64,000 nucleotides of DNA, taken from positions 32,261,681 through 32,325,680 of the forward strand of contig NC_088786.1 of NCBI RefSeq assembly GCF_949628265.1, in the 5' to 3' direction. Shown one piece after another: positions 26,231 through 39,510 of the stretch. The notes beneath the pieces were generated by a model. That model searched no databases. It was given only the letters and a program-made list of their open reading frames with translations, and had not been told where the DNA came from. A program made the position numbers and the translations under genes. Source of the DNA: Cloeon dipterum (lineage: Eukaryota > Arthropoda > Insecta > Ephemeroptera > Baetidae). How positions within the stretch are numbered: position 1 is the first letter of the stretch; the number at the start of each line of letters is the position of its first letter.

Positions 26231-26348
<118 letters not shown>

Positions 26349-28568
26349 ATGCAAATTCGAAACATTTCCTCGCGCCTGTCCCAGATATCCGCTGCCTGCT
26401 GAGGATGAATGCGCGGCACCTGTTTTTTCTCATGCTGCGAGAAAGAATACGGCACCTCTCGTTGACATCATCAATTCGAGATTCGTTATTTGTTTCTTTC
26501 TCTCTCTTTTGTCCTTTGTCTCCAGACGCGCGGAGGAAATTCCAATGAAAGAAGGTTGGGCGCGTCCCCCACTCGGATATAATTTGATTATCAAGCCTCT
26601 CAAGTCTCAGCTCTCGATACGGCTCGTTATACGTGGTGCAGCACAAAAACCCAGTTTGTTCTGCGGCTGCACGGCTGGAATTATCATCCGCGCGTTTTTA
26701 TGGAAAAGCAGCAGAAGAGTTAAACGGTGTGGATGACCAGTGGAGCGGACAAACGGATCTCCTCTCCACGCTCATTTTGAATGATTGGCTTGAGTGTGTG
26801 TTTGAGCAGTCGTGAGCGAGGCCAATCGGTAATCGCGCGCGCATTCTCAACAGATGATATCTTCATCTCAGCTCGGATTGAATCAAATTAGATCATTTTT
26901 TTCTGCTTCCACCGTTTCAGATTTTCATTATATATTATTTTTCGCGAGAGTGTGCAAATGGCGCACGCGAGGAACAGTTTTGGGCGGAAATAATAATCTG
27001 ACAAGCGGTGAGCGCGCGTTAAAACTGCTGTTTGCTCATTTTCAGTTAGACGAATCGCGCAATCATGCTCTCGATTTTTCTTCAGTACATTTCCGAGTTG
27101 TCAGGTGCTCTCAAAAGGACAAGCAGACAACAGCTGCCGTAATAAGTCTCGCTAGCGGATTATTACAAATGAAGAATATTAACAGTTGCCACCTCTCAAA
27201 CCGGAAATAATTGAAATTTTCTTGCTTTGACATTTTATTTTAAATTTCAAGCTTATCAGAGATTAACAGCTATTTTCTGGCATGCGTGAAGGAAATTTTC
27301 AGTCCATTTTTGGACTGGGCTTCATCCGCTAAACTCCAAATCACACATTAAAATAACAAAAACCAATTTTTTAAAACATCTTTTCAAAATTAAATCAAAT
27401 TAAAAAAAAACATAAACTGCTGGAAGCAAGACCTACAATTCTCGGACACTGAACGGGATAAAATTCAATTAATGCACTAAAAACTCAAATTAAGTCTGTC
27501 ATGGAAATTGTGCCGTTTGAAGGTAGAGAGTGTGACGCAAGCATTTTTGCGATTTTCACGCAACAGGTGCAAAAATCTGCCGAAAAATGCAGGTGGTTCG
27601 GTGCCGTAATTGAACCAATCAAGCGTACGCTTTCGTCTTTCACCCGACGCGCGAAATAATTAACTCTGCGAGTGCGAAAAGCGGCTTAATTGGCGTCGGA
27701 TTCGTTTTTGGTCAGCGCAGCCACCCGAGTTGAAATTTTTAACGGCGGATTATGAGTGCTTTTTACTCTCTTTCGCTGCAGAATTCGGCAGCGGCGGCGG
27801 CGGCGGCACCCACTTGGCTACGCCGGCGTGAAGCGCGCGAGATGGATTATCTAGGTTGCGCCAATTAACAAAAAATAACGTAGCCAACCAACCGACAGGC
27901 CGACGACTGGCCAAACGACTCGACAGCGAATTATACACATTTTATGACACACATAATTCTCGCTCTGCAATATGCAAACGCCGGCTCGTCGTGTACGAGT
28001 ACAGCGGGAGAGCAATTGCGCTGCTTGTAGTTTGTGCAGCGCGAATTAACTTGTATATGCACACAGGTAAACCATTTTCGAGGTAATTACGTCAAGCGGC
28101 CGGTAAAATTAACGAGGCTCAACAGGAAAATGTAAACACGCCGTAAGTAGGTGAGTTGAATTCCACATTCCACTCTGCGCATCCGATTTATCAAATGTGG
28201 TCAAAACCAAGCTCCTTATTAGAACAGGACAAAGTTCGCTTGCGAAATTATACACGATTCAATTGGAGTTGCTGCATTGCAAAATCACGATCGAGGCACG
28301 CAGCCAAATGAGCTGTGTTTATGCTGTGGGTGGTCCACGCAACGCTATCGAGAGCAACTCATTTTAATCAGTGCGGCGATCAAGATTTAAAATTCAAAAC
28401 ACCGGACGGCCACAGGTCAGAAATCCGGGATGAAATTATTAGGGAACCGTTGCTCACCGCAAAACGAATATTATTGACGAAAAAAGAATCGGAAACGATT
28501 TGGCTTGCTTGCGAGTAGAGGGCCGAAATTCTTTGGCTGCATGAGCCATTCTTTTCTTTTTCCGCCGA

Positions 28569-28594
28569 GTGTGTGTGTGTGTGTGTGTGTGTGT
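28569..28594. repeat. (GT)13 microsatellite
   Basis: A perfect GT run of 26 bases in the probable 5' UTR intron of the Dusky-like gene. Confidence 0.95.
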
Positions 28595-28968
28595 AAGCGC
28601 CGGCAGGCATATAATAAATTGCTTATATCATCATCGCACAGGCTGCTCATAACGGTGTTCGCCATCACACCTGTTATGGCCCCGGCCGCGGCATGCTCTG
28701 CTTGATGCTCTTTCCTTCAAATCAACACTCACTTGAATATTTGCACTGCACGTGTGCGATGTGTCTTGGGATGATCCAAACAATACTTCATTCATTGCAC
28801 ACCCAACACGGAAGAAATTTCTTTTAAATAGGTGCGACACAAAAATTCCATAAAATCTATTTTTTGTTTCGAGTGAAAATTAATAAATCATTTTAGCAAC
28901 AGTAAATTTTGGAAATGTTAAATCTCCAGATGGAATCGGAAATTTTTCGCAATAAATAATTCTAAAAT

Positions 28969-29203
28969 CAGCGGGGGCAGATATGGCGTCCGCCGGAGTA
29001 TGGCACGAAAAAACGGTCACGTGAAAATGCGCGAAAAGAACCTAATTTTCGTCAATATTGTGACATAATTGCATTACTTGCACTAATTGTGTCTCTTGAC
29101 ACTTGTACGGGAATCCAAAGAGAACTTTTTGTGTCCCAAATTCAGACGCCATCTTGGATCTGCGCAGTGCGAACCAAATTTATCGCACATCTGGACCCCG
29201 CTG
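28969..29203. mobile_element. hAT-type MITE, 235 bases, with 8-base target duplication
   Basis: The left end begins CAGCGGGGGCAGATATG and the reverse complement of the right end begins CAGCGGGGTCCAGATGTG, giving imperfect terminal inverted repeats of about 20 bases. Both sides are flanked by the same 8 bases, TCTAAAAT (28961-28968 and 29204-29211). CAG-type ends with 8-base target duplications are the hallmark of the hAT superfamily. There is no transposase, so the element is non-autonomous. It also has a sub-terminal inverted repeat around ATGGCGTC. The exact duplication suggests a fairly recent insertion. Confidence 0.88.
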
Positions 29204-31574
29204 TCTAAAATTTGAGCAAATATTTTAGAATAATTTCAACCCAGACCTTTTCAATATAAGAAAAAATTCCTATCCCATCTAGAGATTCTTCTATAATTAT
29301 TGAACATCTCAGCTCTTCGTGGAAATGAACTCAATTATCTTTTTGAAAGATGTATCAGGTAATCCCGAGTAGCTGACGAATTAATTTCCGAATGACTCAG
29401 GCGCATTATCTGCAGCTGTCGCCGACGCTGCGGCTGGCTTACATGTTAAGTAACACACGAAAGACCGATTTACGTCATCGAACTTGATGAATGGTTTCAA
29501 TTAGACGTCGAAGGATGGGTTGGGAGCAGACCGGTCGCACAGCGGGCGCGTGGGACCCGAAAATCAGCGGAATATCGAGCAAGCGCCATGTGAATTGTGT
29601 CACACGCGCGGGCAAGACAGCGAGCGCAGGGGCGGCGCGCGGAAATTGGTGCGAGTTTCCATCTCGCGCAAGCATTGTCTGGACTAACAAGGTCAACGAC
29701 GCGGTAAATCCTTCGATGAGTGAGACGGAAGATGATGAGAGACACTCGGAATGGGAAACGAAAACAAAGAGAGAAAGAATAAAACTGTCGCACAGCTGGG
29801 AACTCGGGTGTTTACATTTTTTTCGTGTTTAATCCGTATTTTGTGCTACTGAACTAATTTTTGCACGCCGAAAGTGGAGTTGAAAATGTGCTCGGATGTT
29901 TGCAACGTAAAATTAGCGTCAAGCTGTAAAAGTAACGTTGAGGATATTGAAGGTCGGAAATTTGCTTTAATTGTAATTCACATGCAGCTATTGATCACTT
30001 AGGAATATCTGCAATTTTAACAGTACTTAATTACGGATGCTTAACCAAATTAGCAATAAAAATAATTAACAGTTGCTTGATATCGGTCAGGATCAGATGC
30101 TAATTTTCGCAAACAAGAAATGTTTACTCTGATTAATCGGCGTGTGACGAAAACGCTTTTGTTTTTGCTCAGAAATTAATTAGCCTATTTCTCGGTCGGC
30201 CGCTGTCGTTCTTGTTTCCCCGCAGTGGACGCCAGGCGAAAAATGAATATTTTATCGCACTGTGGCAATCGAGGATAGGCTGCGGTGCGCGCGCGGCAAT
30301 TATAGCGGTTTCCGAATTAGAGCCTCTTCTTCCACCATATTTTGGCCGTAGGCGCATTTTTCGATCCGCCTGCTCAAATTTTTGTACGCACTTTTTTACG
30401 TTAGAAAATGGGAGGTTATTCTGATAATTGATTGCGCGCACCATAAAAATCTTTTTATTTTTATTTTGGTTCAAAAATTTACGCGTGTCGATTAAATCAT
30501 ATTTCCGATTGGTAAAATAAGAGTGCCAATTACTGCGATCACCCGTCCGGCCCACGGTGGAATTCAGGTGAACGTCTTGATTGCGGCGGTGTTCTGTGCT
30601 GACGGCCCGTGCGGTTCGATTAATTAGGCGTGCGAAAAGCGAGCAATTGCGTGGGCGCGAGCGCAGTGGGCCAGCGGGACAACAATACGCGATTCGTCAG
30701 GGAGCCGCTCGAGCGTGCAGCCAGGGTGCCTGTGCGCCTGGCAGGTTGCATGAATGGGCAGGCTATCTACCTGCTAACCCACATCTCGCCGCTCAGCCAA
30801 ACAATCCGCATGGGAACACGATTGATCCAAGCAATAAATAAATCTCTCCTCGCATGGAAAATTATGCTCCTGAACGTGGCGAATCGCTGACAATGTATTG
30901 GACTTTGGCATCAATCGGCCAGGATTGATTGGGCTTTTTTCTCAGCGCGGAGCTGTTGAAAAAATCATCTGATAAACGGACGGTGGCGAAAGAGGAAACG
31001 CATCACGCACTTCACGTGTATATACAGTTCACATCCAAGAGAATTAGTGAATGGAGCCGCCGCCGCTGCTGCTGCTGACCACATGGAATTAAAAGTACAC
31101 CTGCTTTTGTTTCAGCCTCGGCTTTACCGTTACCATCTCTCCGGCGCTCACACATGAAACGCCGCCGCGAGACCAAAGGCCAAAAAATATTACGTTAAAA
31201 TCGGAGAATCAGAATCGACGTCGCTTGCTTGACAATTCTAAAAACTTTATTCTGCTCTATTTGATTAATTAATTTATTTTTAATAGGACACTGAAGCCAT
31301 TGGTAATTTTTTGTTCCAACCGATGCTTATTTTTAATATTTCCCGTGTGCAATTGAAAAACTTATAAAAAAGAAACACATATTAAAAGTATAAAAAATAT
31401 TGAATATAACTAAGTAAGCTGACCAGCACAGTCAGAACAAGAAAAATAATTAATTCTTTTTAATGTAAAACATTAGACTATTTCATAAAAAATAGGAAAT
31501 ATTAAGGAAAAAAACCAATCTTTGAATATTGAATAAGCAGTTGAAAATGAAAAATTTTCTGATGGTTTTCCTAC

Positions 31575-31720
31575 CTTGTCGGCGGCCGCTCGCGAGTGTT
31601 GAAAGTCCAAAAGCGGAGCGCTCAGGTGTCTGCAAGTAACTGCTCCGGCGAGACAGCTGGCTCTGTTCTCGTCTCTCGCGATTAGCGGTCTTTCTCGCTC
31701 GCTCGCTCTTCTCTCTTCTC
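31575..31720 (-). promoter_or_regulatory. Probable non-coding first exon and promoter area of the Dusky-like gene
   Basis: On the minus strand a GC-rich stretch ends in GCCGACAAG followed by GTAGGA, a plausible splice donor. The next matching acceptor in the same direction is the one before the Dusky-like start codon. The outer limit is a guess. CAGT and TTGG short tandem repeats lie just upstream (31727-31787). Confidence 0.35.
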
Positions 31721-31763
31721 TGTTTGTTGGTTGGTTGGTTCGGGGGCTCTTCCTCCTCGCGCG

Positions 31764-31787
31764 CAGTCAGTCAGTCAGTCAGTCAGT
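31764..31787. repeat. (CAGT)6 tandem repeat
   Basis: Six perfect CAGT units, close to a TTGG run at 31727-31740, in a GC-rich block beside the probable Dusky-like promoter. Confidence 0.95.
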
Positions 31788-32624
31788 TGGCTGGTTGTTC
31801 GGCTTTTGGGGGCCCAACTGCACTAACCGCGAGAAGCAGCCACCGCGTGCTCACTAATTGGCACCGGGCCTCGCTCGCATCTTTTAAAAACTCGGCGCCA
31901 CCGACGGTGGGGGCCGTGTTGTCCCTCCCCGGCGCCCGTTTCCTGCTTTTTCCCTCATTTTCGCTGTGAGAATTTATTCCGCTCTCGCAAAATCGGCTCA
32001 ATGAGCAATCGAGACACAATCATCTGCATTTCGTTCCTTTCGAGTCGCTTTTCATTCTCTTTTTGCACCGTGTGTGTGTGTGCCCAATAATCTCTCTCGT
32101 CTGCACTCTTTTAACTGTAAAGATTCGCCAATCCGGCCATGCAAATTTAATGCAAATGAGAAACTTTTGTGTGCGATTTCTGAACGAATTCCAGCAGCTT
32201 TCATCGCTCTGAATTTTCTCTTCGGTTTGAGTGGGGAATTTAATATTTAAATGGTTCAGATTGTTCGCATTGATTTTATTTTATTATTTTAGTTTCAAAT
32301 ATGTTCTTCATTATGGTTTTGCAGGGCTATTTTGGCGCATAAATTGCCATATCCAGACAAATAAATTTAATAGGAACATAATTGTTAAAGGGAAGTGAGA
32401 CATGAGTTCAGTATTTCTTAGAAAACTGTTCTTTGGAGAGTTCTTTACATGCACTTAGGTGTTCGTTGAGACACAGATTATTTAAGACGGCGTTGATTGA
32501 ATGGACCTATTCAAATATGAACAATGACTTACTCAAATACATAAAAGGATAGTAAAGTTTACTCAAATATAAATAAAGTATTAAAGGCCCCTAAAGAGCA
32601 ATACTATGCCATTATTTCCAATAA

Positions 32625-32940
32625 AAATAAAATGGAGCTTTACAAACCAAAAATTCATATTAATCAAGTGGTTTGTCAAGTATTTCTGTGGAATTAGGTA
32701 ACAGTTTGACTTTTAAATGTGCATTAAAGAAATCAGGACCGATTAATAGTTTAAAATTTTGCAAAATTTCTTGAACGCTTGATTTTTGTTCCTCTCTTCG
32801 CTACCTGTCCAACATTTTGCGATTTATGAGGTAAATTTACTTCTATGTAAATAAATCTTAATTTTAAATAAGGAGATACTGCTTCGCCGTTTGATTAGCA
32901 TGGACAATTTTAGCTAAAATTCTCGCAAATTTGAACGACA
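32625..32940 (+). repeat. Diverged dispersed repeat, copy 2
   Basis: The partner of 4130-4480, in the same orientation. See that entry for the shared blocks. Confidence 0.5.
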
Positions 32941-35646
32941 AGCTGGAAAATTTTAGCTCTTTCACAATTAATATTATAAGGATGTTTCACAAATTATTTG
33001 TACAGATTTATTTTAAATTTAAAATACTTCCATTTTTAGGAAGTAAAACTGTTTTTGTTTTAATATATTTGACGCACACCCTTCCAACGATTTATTCAAC
33101 TGCTCGTTAGAAATGGCAACAACCATAGGCTCTATAAAGTGTGTAAATTCTCTAAATTATTAATTTTTTTTAAACGAGGCAATATTTCAAGGCACTTTGC
33201 CACAAATTCCTCTTGATTGGGCTGATGCTCACCGCTATCAATGAGTTTCAAGCCAATCAGGAACCGTCGCTGTTTTTGAGGTAATTTTTGCCGGGTTAAA
33301 AAAACCAAAGAAATGATTTTTCATTTTGTTCCGATTTTCGTCGATTTGTGTCCAATTTTTTACCAGGTGATTCGTATTCCTAGCCTAATTCGACTCTAAA
33401 AAATCCATTGGCACCGCCAAAATTGAAATTTCAAAGCATCATTTTAGTTTGTGGCGAAATGATTAAATTCAAAGGTGTATAAAATGGATATCACCATAGC
33501 GGAACATTTTAATTCAACGGCGGTGTCGAGTTTAGAGCTAATTAGCACATGTAGAAAATTAAATCATTTAAATATTTTGAAAACTAAGGTAAACGAAAGA
33601 AAAATTTTGACCAGCGTGAAAGAGACAGGAACTTCAATCATCTTTCAGAATGAGTGGCGAGTTTAACTTTACACGTATAATAACTTTTTATGAATGCTAC
33701 GGAGCCTAGAAAAAAACCCTCAAGGGAAATCTTTCTCAGAATCGATTCGTTTACAAGCCTAAATTCTCCTAATTTAAACAGTATTTTAAAAATACTTTGG
33801 TAAAATGTTTCCATGAGTTGCTAGAATTGTCTAATCGAAAAACTGAACGTGATTCTCATTACGCCTTAATTAAATTCGCAACCAACTAAAACGTAGAAAA
33901 TAATAATTAGGTTAGTTAACTTATAATGTGTCTATAATTTTAAAATAATAAATTTTCTGGTGAGAAAATGTTTTGTCATGATTCAACTCACTTCCTGAGT
34001 GTGCATTGACAAACGTTCGTTCTCTAATTCCTCCGCAGTGAGAACGAGCATGTGTAGTCGCGCGCAGTGCTCGAAATTGATTCCCATGATAAAAGTGCGG
34101 CAGGGTTATGTTATCATGTCATTGTATCTATGCGCGAGGGAATTATTTTGACAGCTTAATGAACTCGCGTTTGAAAATAGATCTACTTCTCTGGCATTGT
34201 TGCTGCAGAGCGGCCTCTCAGGCTGTCTTAACTGTTGACTCAGTTTATTAGAGTCAATCTAATTTTTATCGCGCCTCTCAATAATAAAGACAATCGAAGC
34301 CGTAGGCGCAGCTTCAAAATTCGATATCCCGCTCCTGCCGCCGTTATCGCTCTGTTATTAGTCTCCGCGCTAAAGTCAAAAGTTCTGTGCGTCAAACAGG
34401 TTTGGCCTGCTCCCGATATTTGCGCAAAATTCTCGCAAAATTGGACCGCTCGCCTATGCACGGCCATTTTTCTGATTGGAAGCCTAGTTTCCGCAAAGAT
34501 GGAAGGAAGCAGTGCTATGTTTGCAATCGTTCAGAGGGAAGAGAGCAGCGCAGTTTTCCGCTTGGTGCCGCCGAACACGAAAGCCTACTTTAAACATTTT
34601 TCTAATTGAAATACCGTTCAAATCACTCGTCGTTTAATTCCACGCTTCGTGCCAATGTCCAACTAGCAATGAAAACATGACTGATCGTTATTGCAGCGAA
34701 GCACGCAAAGTTGAGAATTTCGATCAGTCACCTTTTTAAAACTCGTCCATACATTTTATTTTCAGCAGATGGGCTTTTTTATAAAAAGAGCAGCTCTTCC
34801 TCAGTTAAATAAAACAGTTTCAAAACGTTTTCAGTGTGCGTATCGATTGCATTCCTCGCGAATGGAATCACTCTCGCGAAAAACGAGCTTGAACGATTAG
34901 TTTGTCTCATAGGCGCGTGTGTGAAAACTCGAAAACGGTGCACGCATCAAAGTTTGCGCAACGACTCTCTGCGAATATAATGAGCCGCTTGCGGTTTTTA
35001 TTCCTCGCTGTGTATCATTCTCTAGCGCGATGGGATTGTTTCGCCCGCGGACTCTTGTGCCGCAAAATGAGCTCTCGCGAGTGCGAATTAGCCGATTCCA
35101 TGTCCGCGCGTAATCGGTTAAATTGCACATCCGCGCGCTCCCCCTTCATTTACATAATCAGGATTCGGCAAATCGCCAAGCTGAACTAGTTTCGGGCCTG
35201 AATTTAATTCATTCGGGGTTTGATGGCGGGTTTCCACGTGTTTTTAGGGCGGCCGTTATAAATCACTACTGGTTCAGTTGAAAATAAAAACTTGATGGCG
35301 GAATCTTGTTTACTTTTCTTAATCTTGTGATTTTCGGAATATTTTAAACTAGGTTTGTTTAATTCTATTTAACTGCTCCCCAAATTTATGAGATTTTAAA
35401 ATGGAAGGTACGAATTGCCTTTTGAAAGAAAAAAAATCAAAGTTTTCGGTTTAGAAGGGTAGCTTATTTCCAAAATTAATATTAAATTTAAAGTGGCGGC
35501 ATACGAGAACAACTCCCGCTACGCCTGATTTCACGCATGTAGTCGGGTTTAATATGAAAATTCAATTAAACTGCGGCTCGCAGGAGAAAAGGAATTTCCT
35601 GAGAGCGCGGATGAGGATTTTGCGCTTGAAGAATTTGGTCAATGTT

Positions 35647-35648
<2 letters not shown>

Positions 35649-35714
<66 letters not shown>
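35649..35714. repeat. (TC)33 microsatellite
   Basis: An uninterrupted TC run of 66 bases in intergenic DNA. No GAGA-type regulatory role can be claimed from the run alone. Confidence 0.97.
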
Positions 35715-35717
<3 letters not shown>

Positions 35718-38331
35718 GACTTTCATTTGAAAGTCAATTTGAAATTTGAAAAAAGGCTCACGGTATTTAAAAGTTTTGAAATTGCCATTTTATAGTAATA
35801 ATAAAAATTAAAAAAAAAACGTTTAAAGTGCTGTTTTCACATTTTTTTTACTAAAAAATGAAAACAATTTTTTCGGGATTTTGAAATAATTCCTCTCATC
35901 CAAATCTCAGCGTGACAGATCGGATTTAAAAAAACTGAACACCACAAGACTATATAGTATCAACCTCCCCTAGAAAGTCAAAGTAGTATAAGGTGTCACC
36001 CCTTCATCCCCTTTTTACTCCCTAAAAATCCATTTTTGATTATTTGCATTTTTTGCACCTCACTGCACAACGGAGTTGAGACTCTATAGCACCATTAAAC
36101 CAGTATGTACGAGTCGACCAGTATGAATTTTTTGTGTTTGTGACTGTTGGAACTCCTGATTTAGTTGGCTCAATGTTTTTTATTACGACGGCCTCTTAAT
36201 CAAAGTTGCACGTTTTTCACCAAATCTTGACTCGACTTCTAAGTATCAGAATAACATAACCTGCACACCGATTGGCTCGTCATGACCTCTCCTAGATAAC
36301 TGAAGCAATCAAAGGGTGTCAAATCCATCAAAATTAGAAAAAATGCATTTTTTCACAGGTTAAAAGCAAACGATGCTATTTATTGACCAGGTAAACAGTT
36401 TAAAATGGCTAAATCGTACCTATTTCTCCCTCCTAGAATGCAAGTAGTGTTTAGACCTACCAAAGATTGGTTGTAAATCAGAAAATTGCCGCCTCTATCA
36501 GAAATAATTAAACAGTATTACGCATTTTCAGCTTGATCATATGGTCAAGATCATCTGAATTTCATTTTACATTCGATTAAATAGCCCCACTTGACAGGAA
36601 AGATAGAAAATAAAACCTGCAGGGAAAAAAATCAAATTTGTTGATGATTCAGTCAAGTCTGAGGTCCTGCACATTTGGAAATAGAAATTTGATGGGAAGT
36701 TTTAGTGCCTCATTTACACACGCACATCAATATGATTTTTATAAGATTTTACCTCCCGTAATTTTTATTTTTTTAAATCTTAAATAATACCGTGATTTTA
36801 TTTTTAGTGTTGACAACACACGATCAAAAAAGTCCCTTTCGTTGCACCCCTAATTGACCGACCGCACGAAATCATGCTGGATGCGTAGCGGGCCTAGGCG
36901 GAGTAAAAGAGATGCTGCGAGCGGTGGCCGCGCGGTCACTGCGCTCGCGAGCCTCCGTAACCTACATATTTGGCTGCTGTTGAATCCTCCTGAATGCCTC
37001 TCGGCTGGATCACTGCCGCCGAGATGCCTGCTTGCATTATTATTATGTAATGTATGTACACGCAGACATATGTATAAGCTACAAGGTGAGGCAAAAAAAA
37101 AGCCAAACGCTGTTGTGTGCCACATTCCGATTCGCAATTTTCTCTCTCTTCGCGCCGCAGCCACACCACAGCATTTTTCTTGCTACTTCTTTTGCTTTTC
37201 CCGCTCTGCTCTTCATATTATTTGTGTTATTTACTGCCTTTTATGAACAAAAAGCATCATTTCGATTGTGAGAGAATTGCATGTATTTGCACGCGATGAC
37301 CTCTCTGCGGCAGGCGAATAAGATGAAGCTGTTTTGCTCTGTTGCGCTTCGATAGGCGAATAAATCATTTAACTGCCTGAGAAATAATTGCACGTGCAGA
37401 AGCTAATTACTTTGGAACGGATAGCCATTCGAAAAGCGAAAAACGCTGTACTATAAGCTGGCCGCGTTAGAGTGAATTGCGATCGCGTGTGTGTTCTTTG
37501 AATCAGTGTGTTGATGACAAACTTGTTGTTTCGTGTGACCAAAACTATATTTTTAGAGGCTGATTACACCGGTGGCGTGCGGACGCGCGATGCGGTTGTT
37601 TGGAGAGAGACAAAATGTTACACAATAAAAAAGTGGATTCGCGTGAGAGCGGTCGATTGACCCTGCCCGTTCGATCTGAAGGTCTTCTTCGGCCCCCGAG
37701 GGACAGCGTGTCACCTCAAGATCACGGTAAAAGGAAGGCGAATCTAGGTGGGGACGCCACAAAACTTCACTCGCCAGCATTCCACTGCAAATCCATAAAT
37801 GTCTTGGCACACGCACGCAAATTATGCGGTATTTTGACACAAAAAAACGAGTTTTTGTCCCAAAGGAAAATCGGAGAAGAAGTGAAAGACAGACAATAAA
37901 TTTGGATATCAATGTCAGCGTGACTTCAATTTAGATGGAATGGATCTAGCCTCCGTTTGGATCTTTAAATTTGATAATTTCTTGCTTGACGGGATTTTAT
38001 TTATTTTTTAAAGTCTTTTGGCATTTTAAGTTCTTGAAATGCAAGAATTTCGTTCTTACATGAAAAATAAATTAATGCTATTTGAGATATTTGAAGTATC
38101 TCATGCCAAGCGGTATGTATGATGTAGCCTGCCGTCCTAAAACCCGGTTGAGTTAGTATTAGGTACAAGCGTTCACGGAGATGCATATGTTCTCCAAATA
38201 AGGTGGGTGCATTTTTTACATTTTTTATAGCGAGTCTTGCTGACAAATTCTCCAAAGTTAGCAGTTTCATGATCTTTTTAAAATTGCCTTGCAATTGTAA
38301 TTACAAGAGCTCCTCAATTTTATATAACAGT

Positions 38332-38480
38332 TGTCTATATGTGCAATTTTATCGCCAATTAGGATAACCATTAGACAAGAGTGCGTTATTAGCCACCGCC
38401 GTTCATTTAAAATTACGGGTACCTCCACTGCGGTTTCAGATTCCAACCTGCTTAACGTAAAATAAACTTCATTTTATGTG
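38332..38480 (+). repeat. Dispersed repeat, copy B
   Basis: The partner of 14788-14930, with the core GTTCATTTA then GGTACCTCCACTG then TTTCAGAT. No inverted second end was found nearby, so this copy may be truncated. Confidence 0.55.
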
Positions 38481-39510
38481 GAGAAAATAAAAATGGTTTA
38501 AAGCCAATCGCGATTAAAATGACAGGAAATGTTTGAAAATTCTTAAAAAATTGTTATTTTAATTTCTCACTGCCTTTAAAGAGAATATTTCAGATCATTC
38601 ATCGATTCGTCTCGTCAAAGATAGTCCACATACCAAATTTCACAATAATTATTGGACAAAATGTAGCAATTTAAAAAAATATCATGGTAGATTTGCGTTC
38701 AGAGCTGAGCCATGGTTCCGAAAAACCCAGTTTTTTTACATTTTGCCCCCACCTGGGTTATTGGGGGGTAATATGTTTTCTTGGGGGTTTCCTGGGTTTT
38801 TTCAGTTTTGCTATTTACTGCATTTTTTAAGAAACAAAGAAATTTATTCCCCATACCCCAGGGCTTGCCAATTTTTCAATGCGCAAAAATGCGCAGCATT
38901 AATTTTTTAGCGTTAAAAAAGGCAATTTTTTATTTTTGACACTGAAAATATTGGAGCTTGGGTAAAATAGTGGGTTTATTAGGGGTTTTTTAACCTGGTT
39001 AAAACAGAAAAACCCGGGTGTGGAAAATTCATAACCCTAAGCTCATTGTCAGCACATATTTGGTGCTAGATATAAACTTTTCATGGCTCATTTCCTTCAA
39101 ATTTCATGAAAGTCAACAGGTCTGATGAATTTCGGAAGGTATTCGGGGTTTCCTTTTGAGCTTTACCAAGGCAAAAAAAAACAACCTTAAAAAGTGAATG
39201 CTGCAACTTGTGCATCTTGCCTGCTCTACAGGTCACATAACACATCCCTTTAATTACGTCTCTCCCCTCTTAACCTGCCCGTATACAAGCATTTTATTGT
39301 TACTCAATTAACTCCGATTGGCAATTCTAGAGAGGCTCAATCTGTTCTGCTGCTACTAGGCGGACGGCGCGGCTGAAAGACGGCGATAAGAGCAGCAGCA
39401 GGAAATTTGTATGCAACCGACGCAGCCCTTCGCAGTGGGTGGATCTTTATCTCTACAATTCTCGCTGCTCTCTCACACAGCAAAGTACGTGCTCTGCGGC
39501 CGGCGGCGAC

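Larger units (their letters stand above)
31800..39400. other. Intergenic region without a supported gene
   Basis: Mostly AT-rich, with scattered GC-rich patches (for example 34240-34600 and 36850-37200). Open frames up to about 130 codons occur in the patches, but none has a recognisable domain, signal peptide or splice context. The stretch holds a (TC)33 run, two dispersed repeat copies (32625-32940 and 38332-38480) and a zone of loosely repeated sequence at 35960-36480. Confidence 0.6.

Noticed and set aside
34235..34609. 124-codon plus-strand frame with a hydrophobic stretch
   Set aside because: No start context, no homology I can recognise and no flanking exons; probably chance in a GC-richer patch.
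38700..39020. Repeated ACCCAG/CTGGG text resembling element ends
   Set aside because: The blocks are short, in mixed orientation, and interleaved with homopolymer runs; no consistent ends or target duplication could be defined.
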